DNA from: Bradyrhizobium sp. sBnM-33
Lineage (GTDB): Bacteria > Pseudomonadota > Alphaproteobacteria > Rhizobiales > Xanthobacteraceae
Assembly (NCBI RefSeq): GCF_032917945.1
Contig: NZ_CP136624.1
Location: 8,665,001-8,729,000 of the forward strand
DNA length: 64,000 nucleotides
Direction of reading: 5' to 3'
The notes beneath the pieces are model-generated. The model was not told the DNA's origin. It did not search any database and saw only the letters and a list, made by a program, of their open reading frames with translations. Both the position numbers and the translations under genes were made by a program. The number at the start of each line of letters is the position of its first letter. Positions within the stretch are counted from its first letter, which is position 1. Positions 1-8,838 of the stretch are shown here, in pieces.

Positions 1-1
1 C

Positions 2-796
2 GCCGACCACCCCGGGGTCGTGCGGCTGCAGGACTTCGTGATCAACACGGACGTGATCGTGCTCTCCACGCCGGAAATCGCGGGACTTCCCTATGTGATC
101 TCGGGTCTAGTGGCAGCGGGCGGTCTCGCCGCCGCGCTCTCCACCGCCGACGGCCTGCTGCTCGCCATCGCCAACGCGCTGTCGCACGACATCTACTACA
201 AGATGATCGATCCGAACGCGCCGACCATTCGCCGGCTGACCGTAGCTCGCGCTCTCCTGGTGGGCGTCGCCGTGGTCGCAGCCGCGACGGCCGCAACCAA
301 ACCGGGCGACATCCTGGCCATGGTTGGCTGGGCGTTCTCACTGGCGATGGCCGGTAACTTCCCGGCGCTGGTCATGGGCGTCTGGTGGAAGCGGACGACC
401 GCGACGGGTGCCATCTGCGGCATCATTGCGGGCTTCGGGCTCTGCCTGTTCTATCTCGTGACAACCCGGTACTTCCCCGGCGCAGGCGTCAAGTACTTCG
501 GCATGACCTCGCTGCTGAACCCCGTGACGGGGGCTCCGGTGGTCGACATCGCGAAGGCCATGGCGGCGCCCAATGCCATGGAAAGCTTCCCGACGTTGGC
601 TCACCCGCTGGCCAACAAGGTCGGGTGGTTCAACCTCAACAACATCGCCTGCGGGCTGTTGGGAACACCACTCGGCTTCGCTGTCATCTACATTGTCAGC
701 AAGCTCGGCAGGGAGCCATCGGCCGAAATGCAGGCCTACGTCGACGAAATCCGGAAGCCGCGCGGCAGGACGGTGCTCGAGGAGAAGACCACCTAG
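2..796 (+). CDS. Sodium:solute symporter, C-terminal part
   Basis: The reading frame is open from the window edge, so the N-terminus lies outside; 264 residues are visible. It is an inner-membrane Na+-coupled uptake carrier of the SSS family, of the kind that imports acetate or other small organic acids. The small-residue-rich segment AAGGLAAALSTADGLLLAIA (about residues 38-57 of the fragment) is the conserved family helix, followed by several hydrophobic helices and a hydrophilic tail ending in EEKTT. The substrate cannot be told from this part. No strong terminator follows before the next small membrane genes. Confidence 0.85.
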   Translation, partial: ADHPGVVRLQDFVINTDVIVLSTPEIAGLPYVISGLVAAGGLAAALSTADGLLLAIANALSHDIYYKMIDPNAPTIRRLTVARALLVGVAVVAAATAATKPGDILAMVGWAFSLAMAGNFPALVMGVWWKRTTATGAICGIIAGFGLCLFYLVTTRYFPGAGVKYFGMTSLLNPVTGAPVVDIAKAMAAPNAMESFPTLAHPLANKVGWFNLNNIACGLLGTPLGFAVIYIVSKLGREPSAEMQAYVDEIRKPRGRTVLEEKTT

Positions 797-961
797 GTTC
801 TTCGACTGGAGATCGATGGACGGGGCCCTCAGGGCCCCGTCTTCGTTGGCGGCACCTTATCTGGCTTGCCGGGATATCGTGGGCTTGCCATTGTTGGTCG
901 AGCGCGGCTGGTTGCGAGGTCGGCCGGCTGTCTCACCGTCAAGCTGCGAGGAGAAACGTTC

Positions 962-1282
962 TTGGATATCGCAAGCTCGCTCGTGGCATATTGGTACTTT
1001 CACCTGCCTAATTTTATTCTTGCGGTGTTGATGTACACGTTGCTTGGCCGCGTTCTGCTCGGTCTGATGGTCGATGCAGACTCGCCGAATTACATCTGGC
1101 GATTTTTCTGCCGAATCACCGATCCCGTCGTCGCCGCTGTCGCGATCGTGACGCCGAAGGTGACCCCGCCAGTCGTGATTTGGCTGTTCGGCTTTGTCTG
1201 GCTGTTCTGGCTGCGCGTCGCCCTTCACTACACCCTGCTGCTGTTCAATCTGGCGCCCCGACTTGGCGGAGCCGCATCATGA
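962..1282 (+). CDS. YggT-like small membrane protein
   Basis: A 106-residue protein starting at TTG, chosen because GAGGAG sits at 948-953, eight bases upstream; longer upstream reading lacks a good site. It has a hydrophobic first helix (LPNFILAVLMYTLLGRVLLG), then SPNYIWRFFCRITDPVVAAV, which resembles the YggT-family pattern of a short loop and TDP before a second membrane part. Its stop overlaps the next start (ATGA), so the two are probably translationally coupled. The YggT assignment rests on pattern only, and the function is unknown. Confidence 0.65.
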   Translation: MDIASSLVAYWYFHLPNFILAVLMYTLLGRVLLGLMVDADSPNYIWRFFCRITDPVVAAVAIVTPKVTPPVVIWLFGFVWLFWLRVALHYTLLLFNLAPRLGGAAS

Positions 1283-1602
1283 ACCGCAACTTCTATTTCA
1301 TAGGCATCGCTTTCTTCGGGATGATCAATGGCATCTTCAATCAGCTCGCGCTGATTTTCACGCTGCTGTATGTCCAGTTGCTCGCCGGCCCGCTGCTGTT
1401 TGGCAGCCTGTCGCTGACGCTGATGTTCTCATCGCTAATGGTTTCGACTGCGACCGTCATCCTTGGTGGGATTCCGGCGGCGATCTACGAGCGGGTCACC
1501 GGCGGCTCGGAATCCAGCGACGCATCGCTCTGGATATGGCTTGCCGGAACCGCCCTTCTCGCGCTGCCCGCGGTCGGTAACTTTCTCAAGATCGGGCTGT
1601 AA
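1279..1602 (+). CDS. Small hypothetical membrane protein
   Basis: A 107-residue protein with about three hydrophobic helices (near residues 4-30, 35-65 and 83-105) and almost no soluble part. The start ATG overlaps the stop of the YggT-like gene by four bases, which fixes the start and suggests coupled translation and perhaps a shared complex. I recognise no family. The small charged loop IYERVTGGSESSD lies between helices two and three. Confidence 0.65.
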   Translation: MNRNFYFIGIAFFGMINGIFNQLALIFTLLYVQLLAGPLLFGSLSLTLMFSSLMVSTATVILGGIPAAIYERVTGGSESSDASLWIWLAGTALLALPAVGNFLKIGL

Positions 1603-1697
1603 CGGCCAATTCGCGGTGTTGAGGGCGGGCCGCGCTGCCGCTACGCTGTGGCCTCTTTAAATCCGGCATGTGTCCTTGATCGACGGAGTGGCGGACC

Positions 1698-2066
1698 GTG
1701 GAAGAGATGCGCCGTATCGCCTACGAAACAGTGCTGCGCGCCTGCGGCTTCGCCTCGCTCGCCATCTTCTGCGTCATGATAGGATTGTCATTCCTGCCGC
1801 GCTCGGCCTTCCAGGCTGGAGGTTTTCTCAGCATCCTGATGACGCTGGTTCTGGTCGTGAAAGCCTGGGAAGCCCGGACCAAGGATCACCGGCGTACCGA
1901 GATGTGGCTCTACCTCCCCAAGGAGAGCCGTCCGCCCCAGGCTTCCGCGCAGCGGACAGTTTCGACGATCATGCGCGAGACCTATCTGCTGTTCGCGCTA
2001 TGGACTGCCACGGTCTCGATCGTGATGTGGAGCATTGCGCTCGTCTTCTCAGTCATTGGACTTTAG
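1698..2066 (+). CDS. Hypothetical three-helix membrane protein
   Basis: A 122-residue protein read from GTG at 1698 (ATG at 1707 is possible). Three hydrophobic stretches are visible, at about residues 10-34, 40-57 and 94-121. They are separated by a basic, proline-containing loop around residues 58-90 (RTKDHRRTEMWLYLPKESRP). It lies about 95 bases after the previous gene on the same strand. No family was recognised; the small size and charge pattern suggest an inner-membrane protein. Confidence 0.55.
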   Translation: MEEMRRIAYETVLRACGFASLAIFCVMIGLSFLPRSAFQAGGFLSILMTLVLVVKAWEARTKDHRRTEMWLYLPKESRPPQASAQRTVSTIMRETYLLFALWTATVSIVMWSIALVFSVIGL

Positions 2067-2388
2067 TTCGAGACTGCGCCGAACTGGCGAGGCTCCCGGC
2101 GCGGTCAGATCACCGCTTGCAGCTTGTTGGACCGGCCACACGTCGACGGGTTAAAGCGCTGAATGCCAAGCTTTCCATCTGCCGGAAATCCGCGCTGCCT
2201 ACTGATTACGCAATCCGGGATTATGGAAAAGCAGTGGCTAGAACCAGGTCCTGATCAGCACAGGCCCCGACGCCAGCCGAAAGTACTATTGGGCCAAGCT
2301 TCGCGAACATGTAGTGAGCCCTATTCATAATGCGTGATCGGACGCAACGCACATCTTTGCGATCATAAAAACGGGGAGCGATTCGGAA
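2067..2388. other. Intergenic stretch without recognised genes
   Basis: About 320 bases between a small membrane gene and the MFS transporter. Reading frames through it lack ribosome sites and family resemblance. The distal part before 2389 is more AT-rich and probably carries the transporter promoter, but I see no convincing -35/-10 pair. Confidence 0.5.
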
Positions 2389-4077
2389 ATGTCTACAATA
2401 ACTGCCACGTCCGGCAAGGCCGCCGGAATGACGAAGGACGAACGTTTCGTCATTCTAGCCTCCTCGCTCGGCACCGTCTTCGAATGGTACGACTTTTATC
2501 TGTTCGGTTCGCTTGCCAGCGTCATCGGCGCGCAGTTCTTCGGCGTCATTGATCCCGCAACGAATCAGCCAATGTTCAACCAGGCCACCCGCGACATCTT
2601 CGCGCTGCTGGCGTTCGCAGCAGGCTTTATCGTTCGTCCGTTCGGCGCCATCGTGTTCGGCCGCATCGGCGACATCGTCGGCCGCAAATACACCTTCCTC
2701 GTCACCATTCTGATCATGGGCCTGTCGACCTTCATCGTCGGCATATTGCCCAACGCGGCGACCATCGGCATTGCGGCGCCGATCATCCTGATCGGCCTGC
2801 GCCTGCTGCAGGGCCTCGCGCTCGGCGGTGAATATGGCGGCGCGGCGACCTACGTGGCCGAACATGCCCCGATGGGCAAGCGCGGCTATTACACCTCATT
2901 CATCCAGACCACGGCAACGCTCGGCCTGTTCCTGTCGCTGCTGGTGATCCTGTTCACCCGAACCGCACTCGGCGAGCCTGAATTCGCCGCCTGGGGCTGG
3001 CGCATTCCGTTCCTGGTCTCGGTGCTGCTGCTTGGCATCTCCGTATGGATCCGGCTGCGGCTGAATGAATCGCCTGTGTTCCAGAAAATGAAGGATGAAG
3101 GCAAGGGGTCGAAAGCTCCGTTGACCGAAGCCTTCGCCAACTGGAGCAATGCCAAGATCGTACTGATCGCGCTGATCGGCGGCGTAATGGGTCAGGGCGT
3201 GGTCTGGTACACCGGCCAGTTCTACGCGCTGTTCTTCATGCAATCGATCCTCAAGGTCGACGGCTACACCGCGAATCTGCTGATCGCCTGGTCGCTATTG
3301 TTCGGCACCGGCTTCTTCATCGTGTTCGGTGCGCTGTCCGACAAGATCGGCCGCAAGCCGATCATTCTGGCAGGCTGCCTGATCGCGGCACTGACCTTCT
3401 TCCCGATCTTCAAGATGATCACCACCAACGCCAACCCGGCGCTGGAAAAGGCGATCGAATCCGTAAAGGTCGAGGTGGTGGCCGACGCCAAGGGCTGCGG
3501 CGACCTGTTCAACCCGGTCGGCACCCGCGTCTTCTCCGCACCATGCGATACCGCTCGCGCCTACCTGGCACAGCAGTCGGTCAAATACTCGACCAGCTAT
3601 GGCGCTGCAGGCTCCGGCGTGAAGGTCGTCGTCAATGGAAAGGACGTAGCTTACACCGACGCCAAGACGTCCAATCCGGCCGTCCTGGCAGCGGTGCAGG
3701 CCGCAGGTTACCCCAAGGCCGGCGATGCCCAGATCGTGAAGATGGCTCACCCGTTCGATATCTTCAAACCGCAAGTTGCGGCGATCATCGGGCTTCTGTT
3801 CGTCCTGGTGCTCTTCGTCACCATGGTGTACGGGCCGATCGCCGCGATGCTGGTCGAATTGTTCCCGACCAAGATCCGTTACACCTCGATGTCGCTGCCC
3901 TATCACATCGGCAACGGCTGGTTCGGCGGGTTGCTGCCGGCGACCTCGTTTGCGATCGTGGCCTCGACCGGCGATATCTATGCGGGTCTCTGGTATCCGA
4001 TCATCTTCGCATCGATTACTGCGGTCGTCGGCTTCTTCTTCCTGCCGGAAACCAAGGACGTCGATATCACCAAGTAG
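2389..4077 (+). CDS. MFS metabolite:H+ symporter with large loop insertion
   Basis: A 562-residue inner-membrane transporter of the metabolite:H+ symporter branch of MFS (relatives: ProP, ShiA, KgtP). The start ATG has GGGGAG ten bases upstream. Family marks are the opening EWYDFYLFGSLA, the loop-2 signature GRIGDIVGRKYTF, and GLRLLQGLALGGEYGG. About 110 residues (roughly 345-457) interrupt helices 9 and 10. This hydrophilic segment carries two cysteines (AKGCGDLF and SAPCDTAR) and makes the protein longer than the usual 430-450 residues. The gene stands alone and is closed by a terminator. The substrate is unknown; a dicarboxylate, betaine or aromatic acid is possible. Confidence 0.85.
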   Translation: MSTITATSGKAAGMTKDERFVILASSLGTVFEWYDFYLFGSLASVIGAQFFGVIDPATNQPMFNQATRDIFALLAFAAGFIVRPFGAIVFGRIGDIVGRKYTFLVTILIMGLSTFIVGILPNAATIGIAAPIILIGLRLLQGLALGGEYGGAATYVAEHAPMGKRGYYTSFIQTTATLGLFLSLLVILFTRTALGEPEFAAWGWRIPFLVSVLLLGISVWIRLRLNESPVFQKMKDEGKGSKAPLTEAFANWSNAKIVLIALIGGVMGQGVVWYTGQFYALFFMQSILKVDGYTANLLIAWSLLFGTGFFIVFGALSDKIGRKPIILAGCLIAALTFFPIFKMITTNANPALEKAIESVKVEVVADAKGCGDLFNPVGTRVFSAPCDTARAYLAQQSVKYSTSYGAAGSGVKVVVNGKDVAYTDAKTSNPAVLAAVQAAGYPKAGDAQIVKMAHPFDIFKPQVAAIIGLLFVLVLFVTMVYGPIAAMLVELFPTKIRYTSMSLPYHIGNGWFGGLLPATSFAIVASTGDIYAGLWYPIIFASITAVVGFFFLPETKDVDITK

Positions 4078-4123
4078 CGGTCTTACCGGCGGCAACAGCC
4101 GCGGCAGTACGACACCCCAACAA

Positions 4124-4161
4124 AGCCGGTCGCGGATCGCTCCGCGGTCGGCTGTTTTTTT
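4124..4161 (+). terminator. Rho-independent terminator after MFS gene
   Basis: Two 13-base arms (4124-4136 and 4141-4153) pair with two internal mismatches around a TCGC loop. They are followed by G and seven Ts. It lies 47 bases after the transporter stop. Confidence 0.85.
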
Positions 4162-4374
4162 GAGCTGGGTTCACCGACATCCGCGCGCCGATCTCGTGCA
4201 CGCGCGGCTGCCGCGGTGCCCGATCGAATGATCGCCACGTCCCCAATGTGGTTTCGCATTTCAGGGGAACGGCATGCGCAGCGAGACTGGCAACCGAGTG
4301 CAATGGCGTTGTTTGGTACCCATGATCAGGCTAGACATCGATGATACGGCGTCTCGAAAAGGCAGGGCGGATTG

Positions 4375-4539
4375 ATGAAAAACTGGCGCTATATCGCTAT
4401 GCACACCGCGGCGGCTGCCGCCTTCATTTTCCTGCTGCAGCGGTATGGGCTGAACGCGTCGCTTGATTCAAGCCTGCTTTGGGCGCTTACCTTTGGTGCG
4501 TGCGCCGCGGGGCTTGCCTATATGCAATCCAATCGCTGA
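4375..4539 (+). CDS. 54-residue membrane protein
   Basis: A short reading frame, MKNWRYIAMHTAAAAAF to MQSNR, with GGGCGG just upstream of the ATG. It encodes two hydrophobic helices (about residues 7-22 and 33-49) with a short polar turn and a basic N-terminus. It stands alone between the MFS terminator and the convergent YjbQ gene. Good codon structure and ribosome site favour a real small protein. Function unknown. Confidence 0.65.
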   Translation: MKNWRYIAMHTAAAAAFIFLLQRYGLNASLDSSLLWALTFGACAAGLAYMQSNR

Positions 4540-4660
4540 CCTCTCAATCCGGCTGTGGTCGGTTCACGGCTGGTTTGGTTTCTAGCTCGTCGCACCGGCG
4601 AATTGCGGGTTTGCGACCGACAGACGAGGATGCTGGTGATCGCAGCAACCAGGGTTGTGC

Positions 4661-5134
4661 TCAATCGACGCTGCCGATGAACTGCAGCACGACCTCGCGC
4701 CGGTGCGGCCGGGCGCGGTGCTCGACCAGATAGATCGCCTGCCAAGTGCCCAGCGCGAGCGCGCCCTCAAGCACCGGCACGTGCAGCGAGGTTGCGGTCA
4801 GCATAGTCTTGATGTGTGACGGCATGTCATCCGGCCCCTCGGTGTCATGGCGCCACCCAGCATTTTCGGGCGCGAGCCGGTTCAGTGCGGTGGTCAGATC
4901 GACCAACACGGTCGGATCGGCATTCTCCTGGATCGTCAGCGACGCCGACGTGTGACGGATGAACAGCGTCACCGCGCCCTCGCGCGCATGTGCGTCACGG
5001 ACGAATTTCGCGACTTCGGCGGTGAGGTCGGTAAAGCCGGCACCTCGCGTTTGCGCGGTCAAGAGCGAGGACACGATGGTGGTGGCGCTGACGGTGGAAG
5101 GCGCGGTGCGAGAGATGGATTTGGATGCGGTCAT
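4661..5134 (-). CDS. YjbQ family protein (UPF0047)
   Basis: A 157-residue cytoplasmic protein of the YjbQ/UPF0047 family, a small trimeric fold; E. coli YjbQ has been linked to thiamine phosphate synthase activity. The family core is visible as VTLFIRHTSASLTIQEN, then the acidic ADPTVLVDLTTALNRLAPE and the closing LGTWQAIYLVEHRARP. ATG at 5134 gives the usual family length with a short N-terminal extension; the frame remains open upstream through a degenerate intergenic repeat, which I exclude. It is convergent with the 54-aa gene. Confidence 0.85.
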   Translation of the reverse strand: MTASKSISRTAPSTVSATTIVSSLLTAQTRGAGFTDLTAEVAKFVRDAHAREGAVTLFIRHTSASLTIQENADPTVLVDLTTALNRLAPENAGWRHDTEGPDDMPSHIKTMLTATSLHVPVLEGALALGTWQAIYLVEHRARPHRREVVLQFIGSVD

Positions 5135-5150
5135 CACTTGCAATCTTCGT

Positions 5151-5216
5151 AAGGGTGAGAAGGCGCTCTTCGCGCCGTGCCCACCAGTTCTTGCGCCGCT
5201 ACGCCCACCTTGCGTA
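5151..5216. repeat. Degenerate GTGGGC-type palindromic repeat
   Basis: The sequence AGGGTGAGAAGGCGC through GCCGTGCCCACC to GCCCACCTTGCGTAC is a decayed copy of the repeat seen intact at 38996-39097 and 47619-47708. It lies just upstream of the YjbQ start. Confidence 0.55.
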
Positions 5217-5227
5217 CGCAACAATTG

Positions 5228-5767
5228 TCAAATCTTGCCGCTGACGTCCCGCTGCACCCGGTTGGCCATCTCGATCAATCGCCGCCAGGCCCGCTCGAGG
5301 AACGACACCATGCGATCCAGGTCGCGGTCGCTCGGCAGCGGGATTTCGATCTTGCGCTCCCCTTCGGCGACCTTCGGCTCGCCTGGTTTCAGGGAGTCCG
5401 ATTTCGGCAACGGCTCCCCGATCTTGCCGGATACGTTGGGCTCGCGCGAGGCGAGGTCCGCCTTGAGCCGCTCATTCTCGGCCTGCAGCCGGACAATGTC
5501 GGCTTGCAGACGGCCGATTTCGACGTCCATCGCCGCCCGCTCGTCAGGTACGGCATAGCAGGCCCAGCCCGCACCCGAATTGTTGCAGGTCGAGACCGCG
5601 CCGGTTCGAGTATCCAGGCGAAGCACGCCATCGCCTGCCGGCGACAGCGCGTAACGGCCGTTCTCGGTCTCCGGCATCGGGCCGGCAAGCGCCTGACCGG
5701 CACCGGCAAGACAAACGGCCAGCATAATTATGCCGGGCAATTTCGAGGACGTTTTCGCTCTGCTCAT
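5228..5767 (-). CDS. Secreted coiled-coil protein, hypothetical
   Basis: 179 residues with a signal peptide (MSRAKTSSKLPGIIMLAVCL, cleavage near ALAGP). A short domain with two cysteines follows (STCNNSGAGWACYAVP). Next comes a heptad-rich coiled coil at about 80-110 (EIGRLQADIVRLQAENERLK), then a charged tail with DRDLDRMVSFLERAWRRLIE. The tail looks amphipathic and could bind membrane or a partner. Probably periplasmic. No family known to me. It is upstream of the YjbQ gene on the same strand with a gap of about 90 bases. Confidence 0.7.
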   Translation of the reverse strand: MSRAKTSSKLPGIIMLAVCLAGAGQALAGPMPETENGRYALSPAGDGVLRLDTRTGAVSTCNNSGAGWACYAVPDERAAMDVEIGRLQADIVRLQAENERLKADLASREPNVSGKIGEPLPKSDSLKPGEPKVAEGERKIEIPLPSDRDLDRMVSFLERAWRRLIEMANRVQRDVSGKI

Positions 5768-5832
5768 GGGCCTTGCTCCCGCCTCAGGACAGTACCGGTT
5801 TCCTCGCCCGCCGGGGCGCTTTCAAGGCGCCC

Positions 5833-6456
5833 TTACACTACCGAGCTATAGGGCGCCCGGCCGGACTTCAACGCGTCACCGAGCAATTCGATGCGGTCCT
5901 GCCCCCAGAACACCTCGCCATCCAGCACGTAGACCGGCGAGCCGAACACGTCGGCCGAGAGCGCGTCCTGCCGGTTCTGCTCATAGGCTGCGCTAATTTC
6001 TTCCGAGCTCGAGCGCTCCACCAATTGCTTGCCGGGCAGCCCCGATTCATCGGCGAGTTTCGCAATCGTTGCGGGATCGGCGAGATTGAGCTGCTCTTCC
6101 CAGACGCCGGCAAAGGCCCGTCGCAGGTATCGGTCGGGATCGTGGCCAGCCTCGAGCGCCGCAATCACGACGCCATCAGCCAGCCGCGCATTGAACGGCC
6201 AGTTCGCCGGCTGCAGGTGGAATTTCAGGCCGCGCTTGTCGCGCCAGCGCTGCAGTTCGACCATCCGGTAGCGCTGCCGCACCGGATGGCGCTTCATCAA
6301 CGGCAAGCCGCCGGTCTCCGAGAACAGATCGACCAGCACTACCGGCTTGTGATTAACCTTGAGATCGTAGGTACTTACCAGGTCACGAAAGGGCTGATGC
6401 CCGATATAGGCCCAAGGCGACTGGATCGAGAAATAGTAATCGACCTGACGCTGCAT
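5833..6456 (-). CDS. 2-hydroxychromene-2-carboxylate isomerase-like (DsbA fold)
   Basis: A 207-residue cytoplasmic protein of the thioredoxin-fold DsbA/kappa-GST group. Members use glutathione to isomerise 2-hydroxychromene-2-carboxylate in naphthalene breakdown, though most homologues have unknown substrates. The start MQRQVDYYFSIQSPWAYIG matches the family, with the catalytic serine region SIQSPWAY instead of CxxC. The C-terminal block DVFGSPVYVLDGEVFWGQDR is the conserved cis-Pro and helix region. No aromatic degradation genes lie nearby, so the substrate is open. Confidence 0.85.
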   Translation of the reverse strand: MQRQVDYYFSIQSPWAYIGHQPFRDLVSTYDLKVNHKPVVLVDLFSETGGLPLMKRHPVRQRYRMVELQRWRDKRGLKFHLQPANWPFNARLADGVVIAALEAGHDPDRYLRRAFAGVWEEQLNLADPATIAKLADESGLPGKQLVERSSSEEISAAYEQNRQDALSADVFGSPVYVLDGEVFWGQDRIELLGDALKSGRAPYSSVV

Positions 6457-6623
6457 GCGGGCTCCACGGATGGGGATTTTCGCTTCGCTCGGGACATCCC
6501 AACAGACCGCCCAAATCTGCGCAAGATCGATCTGTGTGGCAATACTGCTGCACTGCGATCGCGGGTCCACAGGGCCGCAGACGACATTCGAATAAATCCA
6601 GAAAAATCAAAGCACTAGCTGGC

Positions 6624-6664
6624 TACCGCGTAATCTTGACTTGATTAGACGCGGTAAGTATGGT
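6624..6664 (+). promoter_or_regulatory. Putative atp promoter with overlapping palindrome
   Basis: TTGACT (6636-6641) and TATGGT (6659-6664) are 17 bases apart, a plausible sigma-70-type promoter 67 bases before atpI. The -35 sits in the loop of an interrupted palindrome: TACCGCGTAATC at 6624-6635, and its reverse complement with two extra bases at 6643-6656. A regulator bound there would block the promoter. Confidence 0.45.
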
Positions 6665-6730
6665 CCGCGCGGCTTTCAAGGGTGACGGGCGTACTTTCCA
6701 TCAACCGTTGGCATCGTTTAATGTCTTGGC

Positions 6731-7102
6731 ATGGCCGAAGACAAGAACGACAACGCAAGTGGAAATCGCGATCAGCCGTCTTCCGACGAAGCTGCGCTTT
6801 CCGCAAGGCTCGGAAGTCTGGATCAACGGTTGTCCGAAATTCGCGACACCCGGAAACTCAGGACTGATCAACCCGGAACTGAAAGCGGAGACAGGGCTGC
6901 CAGAGCATCTGCGATGGCGCTGGGTTTCCGGCTTTCCTCGGAGTTGGTTGCGGGCGTTGTCGTCGGTGCAGCGATTGGCTGGGGGTTCGACCGTTTGTTG
7001 TCGACATCGCCGTTCGGTTTCATCGTGTTTCTGCTGCTCGGCTTCACTGCCGGTGTGGTCAACGTGGTGAGATCTGCAGGCGTAGCTTCCCGCAGACGCT
7101 GA
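6731..7102 (+). CDS. atpI: AtpI, ATP synthase assembly protein
   Basis: A 123-residue small membrane protein at the head of the FO genes. The N-terminal 60 residues are hydrophilic and charged. Two helices follow: LSSELVAGVVVGAAIGWGFD and the segment PFGFIVFLLLGFTAGVVNVV. The AtpI/UncI family helps assemble the c-ring and has been linked to Mg2+/Ca2+ handling. Position before atpB is diagnostic. The gap to atpB is about 70 bases. Confidence 0.88.
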   Translation: MAEDKNDNASGNRDQPSSDEAALSARLGSLDQRLSEIRDTRKLRTDQPGTESGDRAARASAMALGFRLSSELVAGVVVGAAIGWGFDRLLSTSPFGFIVFLLLGFTAGVVNVVRSAGVASRRR

Positions 7103-7170
7103 GCATCGACGGGAAGTCACGACATTTGAAATTCGATGCCGGCCAGGCCGGTGGATAAAGAGCCGCGCGG

Positions 7171-7926
7171 ATGAAAATCGACCCGATCCACCAGTTCAAT
7201 ATCGAACCCCTCTTCACGATCGGCCATATCGGCAATCAGACGATCGCCTTCACCAACTCCTCGCTCTACATGTTCCTCACGGTAGCCGTGATCTCGCTAC
7301 TGATGATCGGCGGCATGGCGGGACGCCAACTGGTTCCCGGGCGGCTGCAGTCGATCGCGGAAATCTCTTACGAATTCGTCGCCTCGACGATCCGCTCTAC
7401 CGCCGGCGCGGAAGGCATGAAGTTCTTCCCGCTGATCTTCTCGCTGTTCATGTTCATCTGCATCTCGAACCTGATCGGCATCATTCCCTATACGTTCACG
7501 GTTTCGAGCCACATCATCGTTACCGCGGCGCTGGCCTTCCTGGTTTTTTTCACCGTCCTGATCTACGGCCTCTACAAGAACGGCCTCAAGTTCTTCAAGA
7601 TTTTCGTGCCCTCCGGCGTGCCGATCTACATCCTGCCGCTGGTCATGTTCATCGAAATCCTGTCGTTCTTCCTGCGACCGGTCTCGCACAGCGTACGTCT
7701 GTTCGCCAACATGCTGGCGGGCCACATCGCGCTGAAGGTGTTCGCAGGCTTCGTCGCGATGCTCGGCGTGTCGCTCGGCGCGCTCGGCTGGGTCGGCGGC
7801 ATGCTGCCGCTGGCGCTCACGGTAGCGCTGACCGCGCTTGAGCTCTTGGTCGCGTTCCTGCAGGCCTACGTGTTCGCGATCCTGACCTGCATCTATCTCA
7901 ACGACGCCATTCATCCGGGACACTAA
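7171..7926 (+). CDS. atpB: ATP synthase FO subunit a
   Basis: A 251-residue multi-pass membrane protein that forms the proton half-channels beside the c-ring. The essential arginine lies in the segment [20 protein letters not shown] (SVRLFANM), and the last helix contains [20 protein letters not shown]. Full length for an alphaproteobacterial subunit a. It is the second gene of the FO operon and is followed after 56 bases by atpE. Confidence 0.97.
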   Translation: MKIDPIHQFNIEPLFTIGHIGNQTIAFTNSSLYMFLTVAVISLLMIGGMAGRQLVPGRLQSIAEISYEFVASTIRSTAGAEGMKFFPLIFSLFMFICISNLIGIIPYTFTVSSHIIVTAALAFLVFFTVLIYGLYKNGLKFFKIFVPSGVPIYILPLVMFIEILSFFLRPVSHSVRLFANMLAGHIALKVFAGFVAMLGVSLGALGWVGGMLPLALTVALTALELLVAFLQAYVFAILTCIYLNDAIHPGH

Positions 7927-7982
7927 GCGGTCCGGGGAATTTCCACCCACACCTTTGTCTTACCCCTCAAGGAGCTATAGAA

Positions 7983-8213
7983 ATGGAACCGGCAGCAGCT
8001 AAACTTATCGGCGCGGGCATCGCAGCAATTGGCATGGGCGGCGCGGGCGTCGGCGTCGGCATCATCTTCGGCAACTACCTCGCTGCTGCCGTGCGCAATC
8101 CTTCGGCAGCCCAGGGCCAGTTCGGCAACCTGATCTTCGGCTTCGCCGTGACCGAAGCGCTCGGCATTTTCTCGCTGCTGATCGCGCTGCTTTTGCTGTT
8201 CGTTCCGCTCTGA
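7983..8213 (+). CDS. atpE: ATP synthase FO subunit c
   Basis: A 76-residue hairpin of two helices that forms the rotor ring. The first helix is rich in glycine ([20 protein letters not shown]). The polar loop is RNPSAAQGQ, and the second helix holds the proton-carrying acid in [15 protein letters not shown] (Glu in TEA). A good ribosome site (AAGGAG) precedes the ATG. Confidence 0.97.
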   Translation: MEPAAAKLIGAGIAAIGMGGAGVGVGIIFGNYLAAAVRNPSAAQGQFGNLIFGFAVTEALGIFSLLIALLLLFVPL

Positions 8214-8270
8214 GCTGCACCCACTCGCGCCGCCTCCGGGCGGCGCGCCTGACCGCAACAGGAGAACCCC

Positions 8271-8834
8271 GTGGCTGAAAAAAGTCATGGTACCCCGGCC
8301 AAGGGCACCGGCGCCCACACCGAAGCCGACGGCGGACACGGCGGAGGATTTCCTCCGTTCGAGTCGAGCACGTTTGCTTCGCAGCTGGTGTCGCTCGTCA
8401 TTGCATTCGTCGCGCTCTACGTGATCGTTTCCCGCTTTGCGCTGCCGCGCGTCGAAAGCGTGATCGACGCACGTCAGAACGCGATCGAGGGCGATCTGGC
8501 GGCGGCGCAGAAGTTCAAGGACGAGTCGGACGCGGCGCTGAAGGCGTATGAGACCGAACTCGCTTCCGCCCGCGCCCGCGCCCAGGCCATCGGCAACGAG
8601 ACCCGCGAGAAGCTGAACGCGGCCGCGGAAGCCGAGCGCAAGACGCTGGAGGACCAGCTCACCGCCAAGCTTGCCGCCGCCGAGAAGCAGATCGCGGCAA
8701 CGCGGGAAGCCGCGATGAGCAATGTCCGCGGCATCGCAGCGGACGCGGCCGGCGCCATCGTCCAGCGCCTCACCGGCGTGCTGCCCGACAGCAAGACGGT
8801 GAGCAAAGCCGTTGATGTTTCGTTGAAGGGATAG
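8271..8834 (+). CDS. ATP synthase FO subunit b'
   Basis: 187 residues: a polar histidine/glycine-rich leader (about 1-35), one membrane helix ([20 protein letters not shown]), then a long alanine/glutamate-rich coiled coil. It forms the peripheral stalk with subunit b. The split b'/b gene pair is typical of alphaproteobacteria and phototrophs. Four bases separate its stop from the b gene, so expression is coupled. Named atpG or atpF2 in different genomes. Confidence 0.94.
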   Translation: MAEKSHGTPAKGTGAHTEADGGHGGGFPPFESSTFASQLVSLVIAFVALYVIVSRFALPRVESVIDARQNAIEGDLAAAQKFKDESDAALKAYETELASARARAQAIGNETREKLNAAAEAERKTLEDQLTAKLAAAEKQIAATREAAMSNVRGIAADAAGAIVQRLTGVLPDSKTVSKAVDVSLKG

Positions 8835-8838
8835 ACCG

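Noticed and set aside
1670..2254. 194-codon frame overlapping the small membrane gene at 1698
   Set aside because: Arg/Ala-rich shadow in another frame, no ribosome site; the overlapping membrane protein is more coherent.
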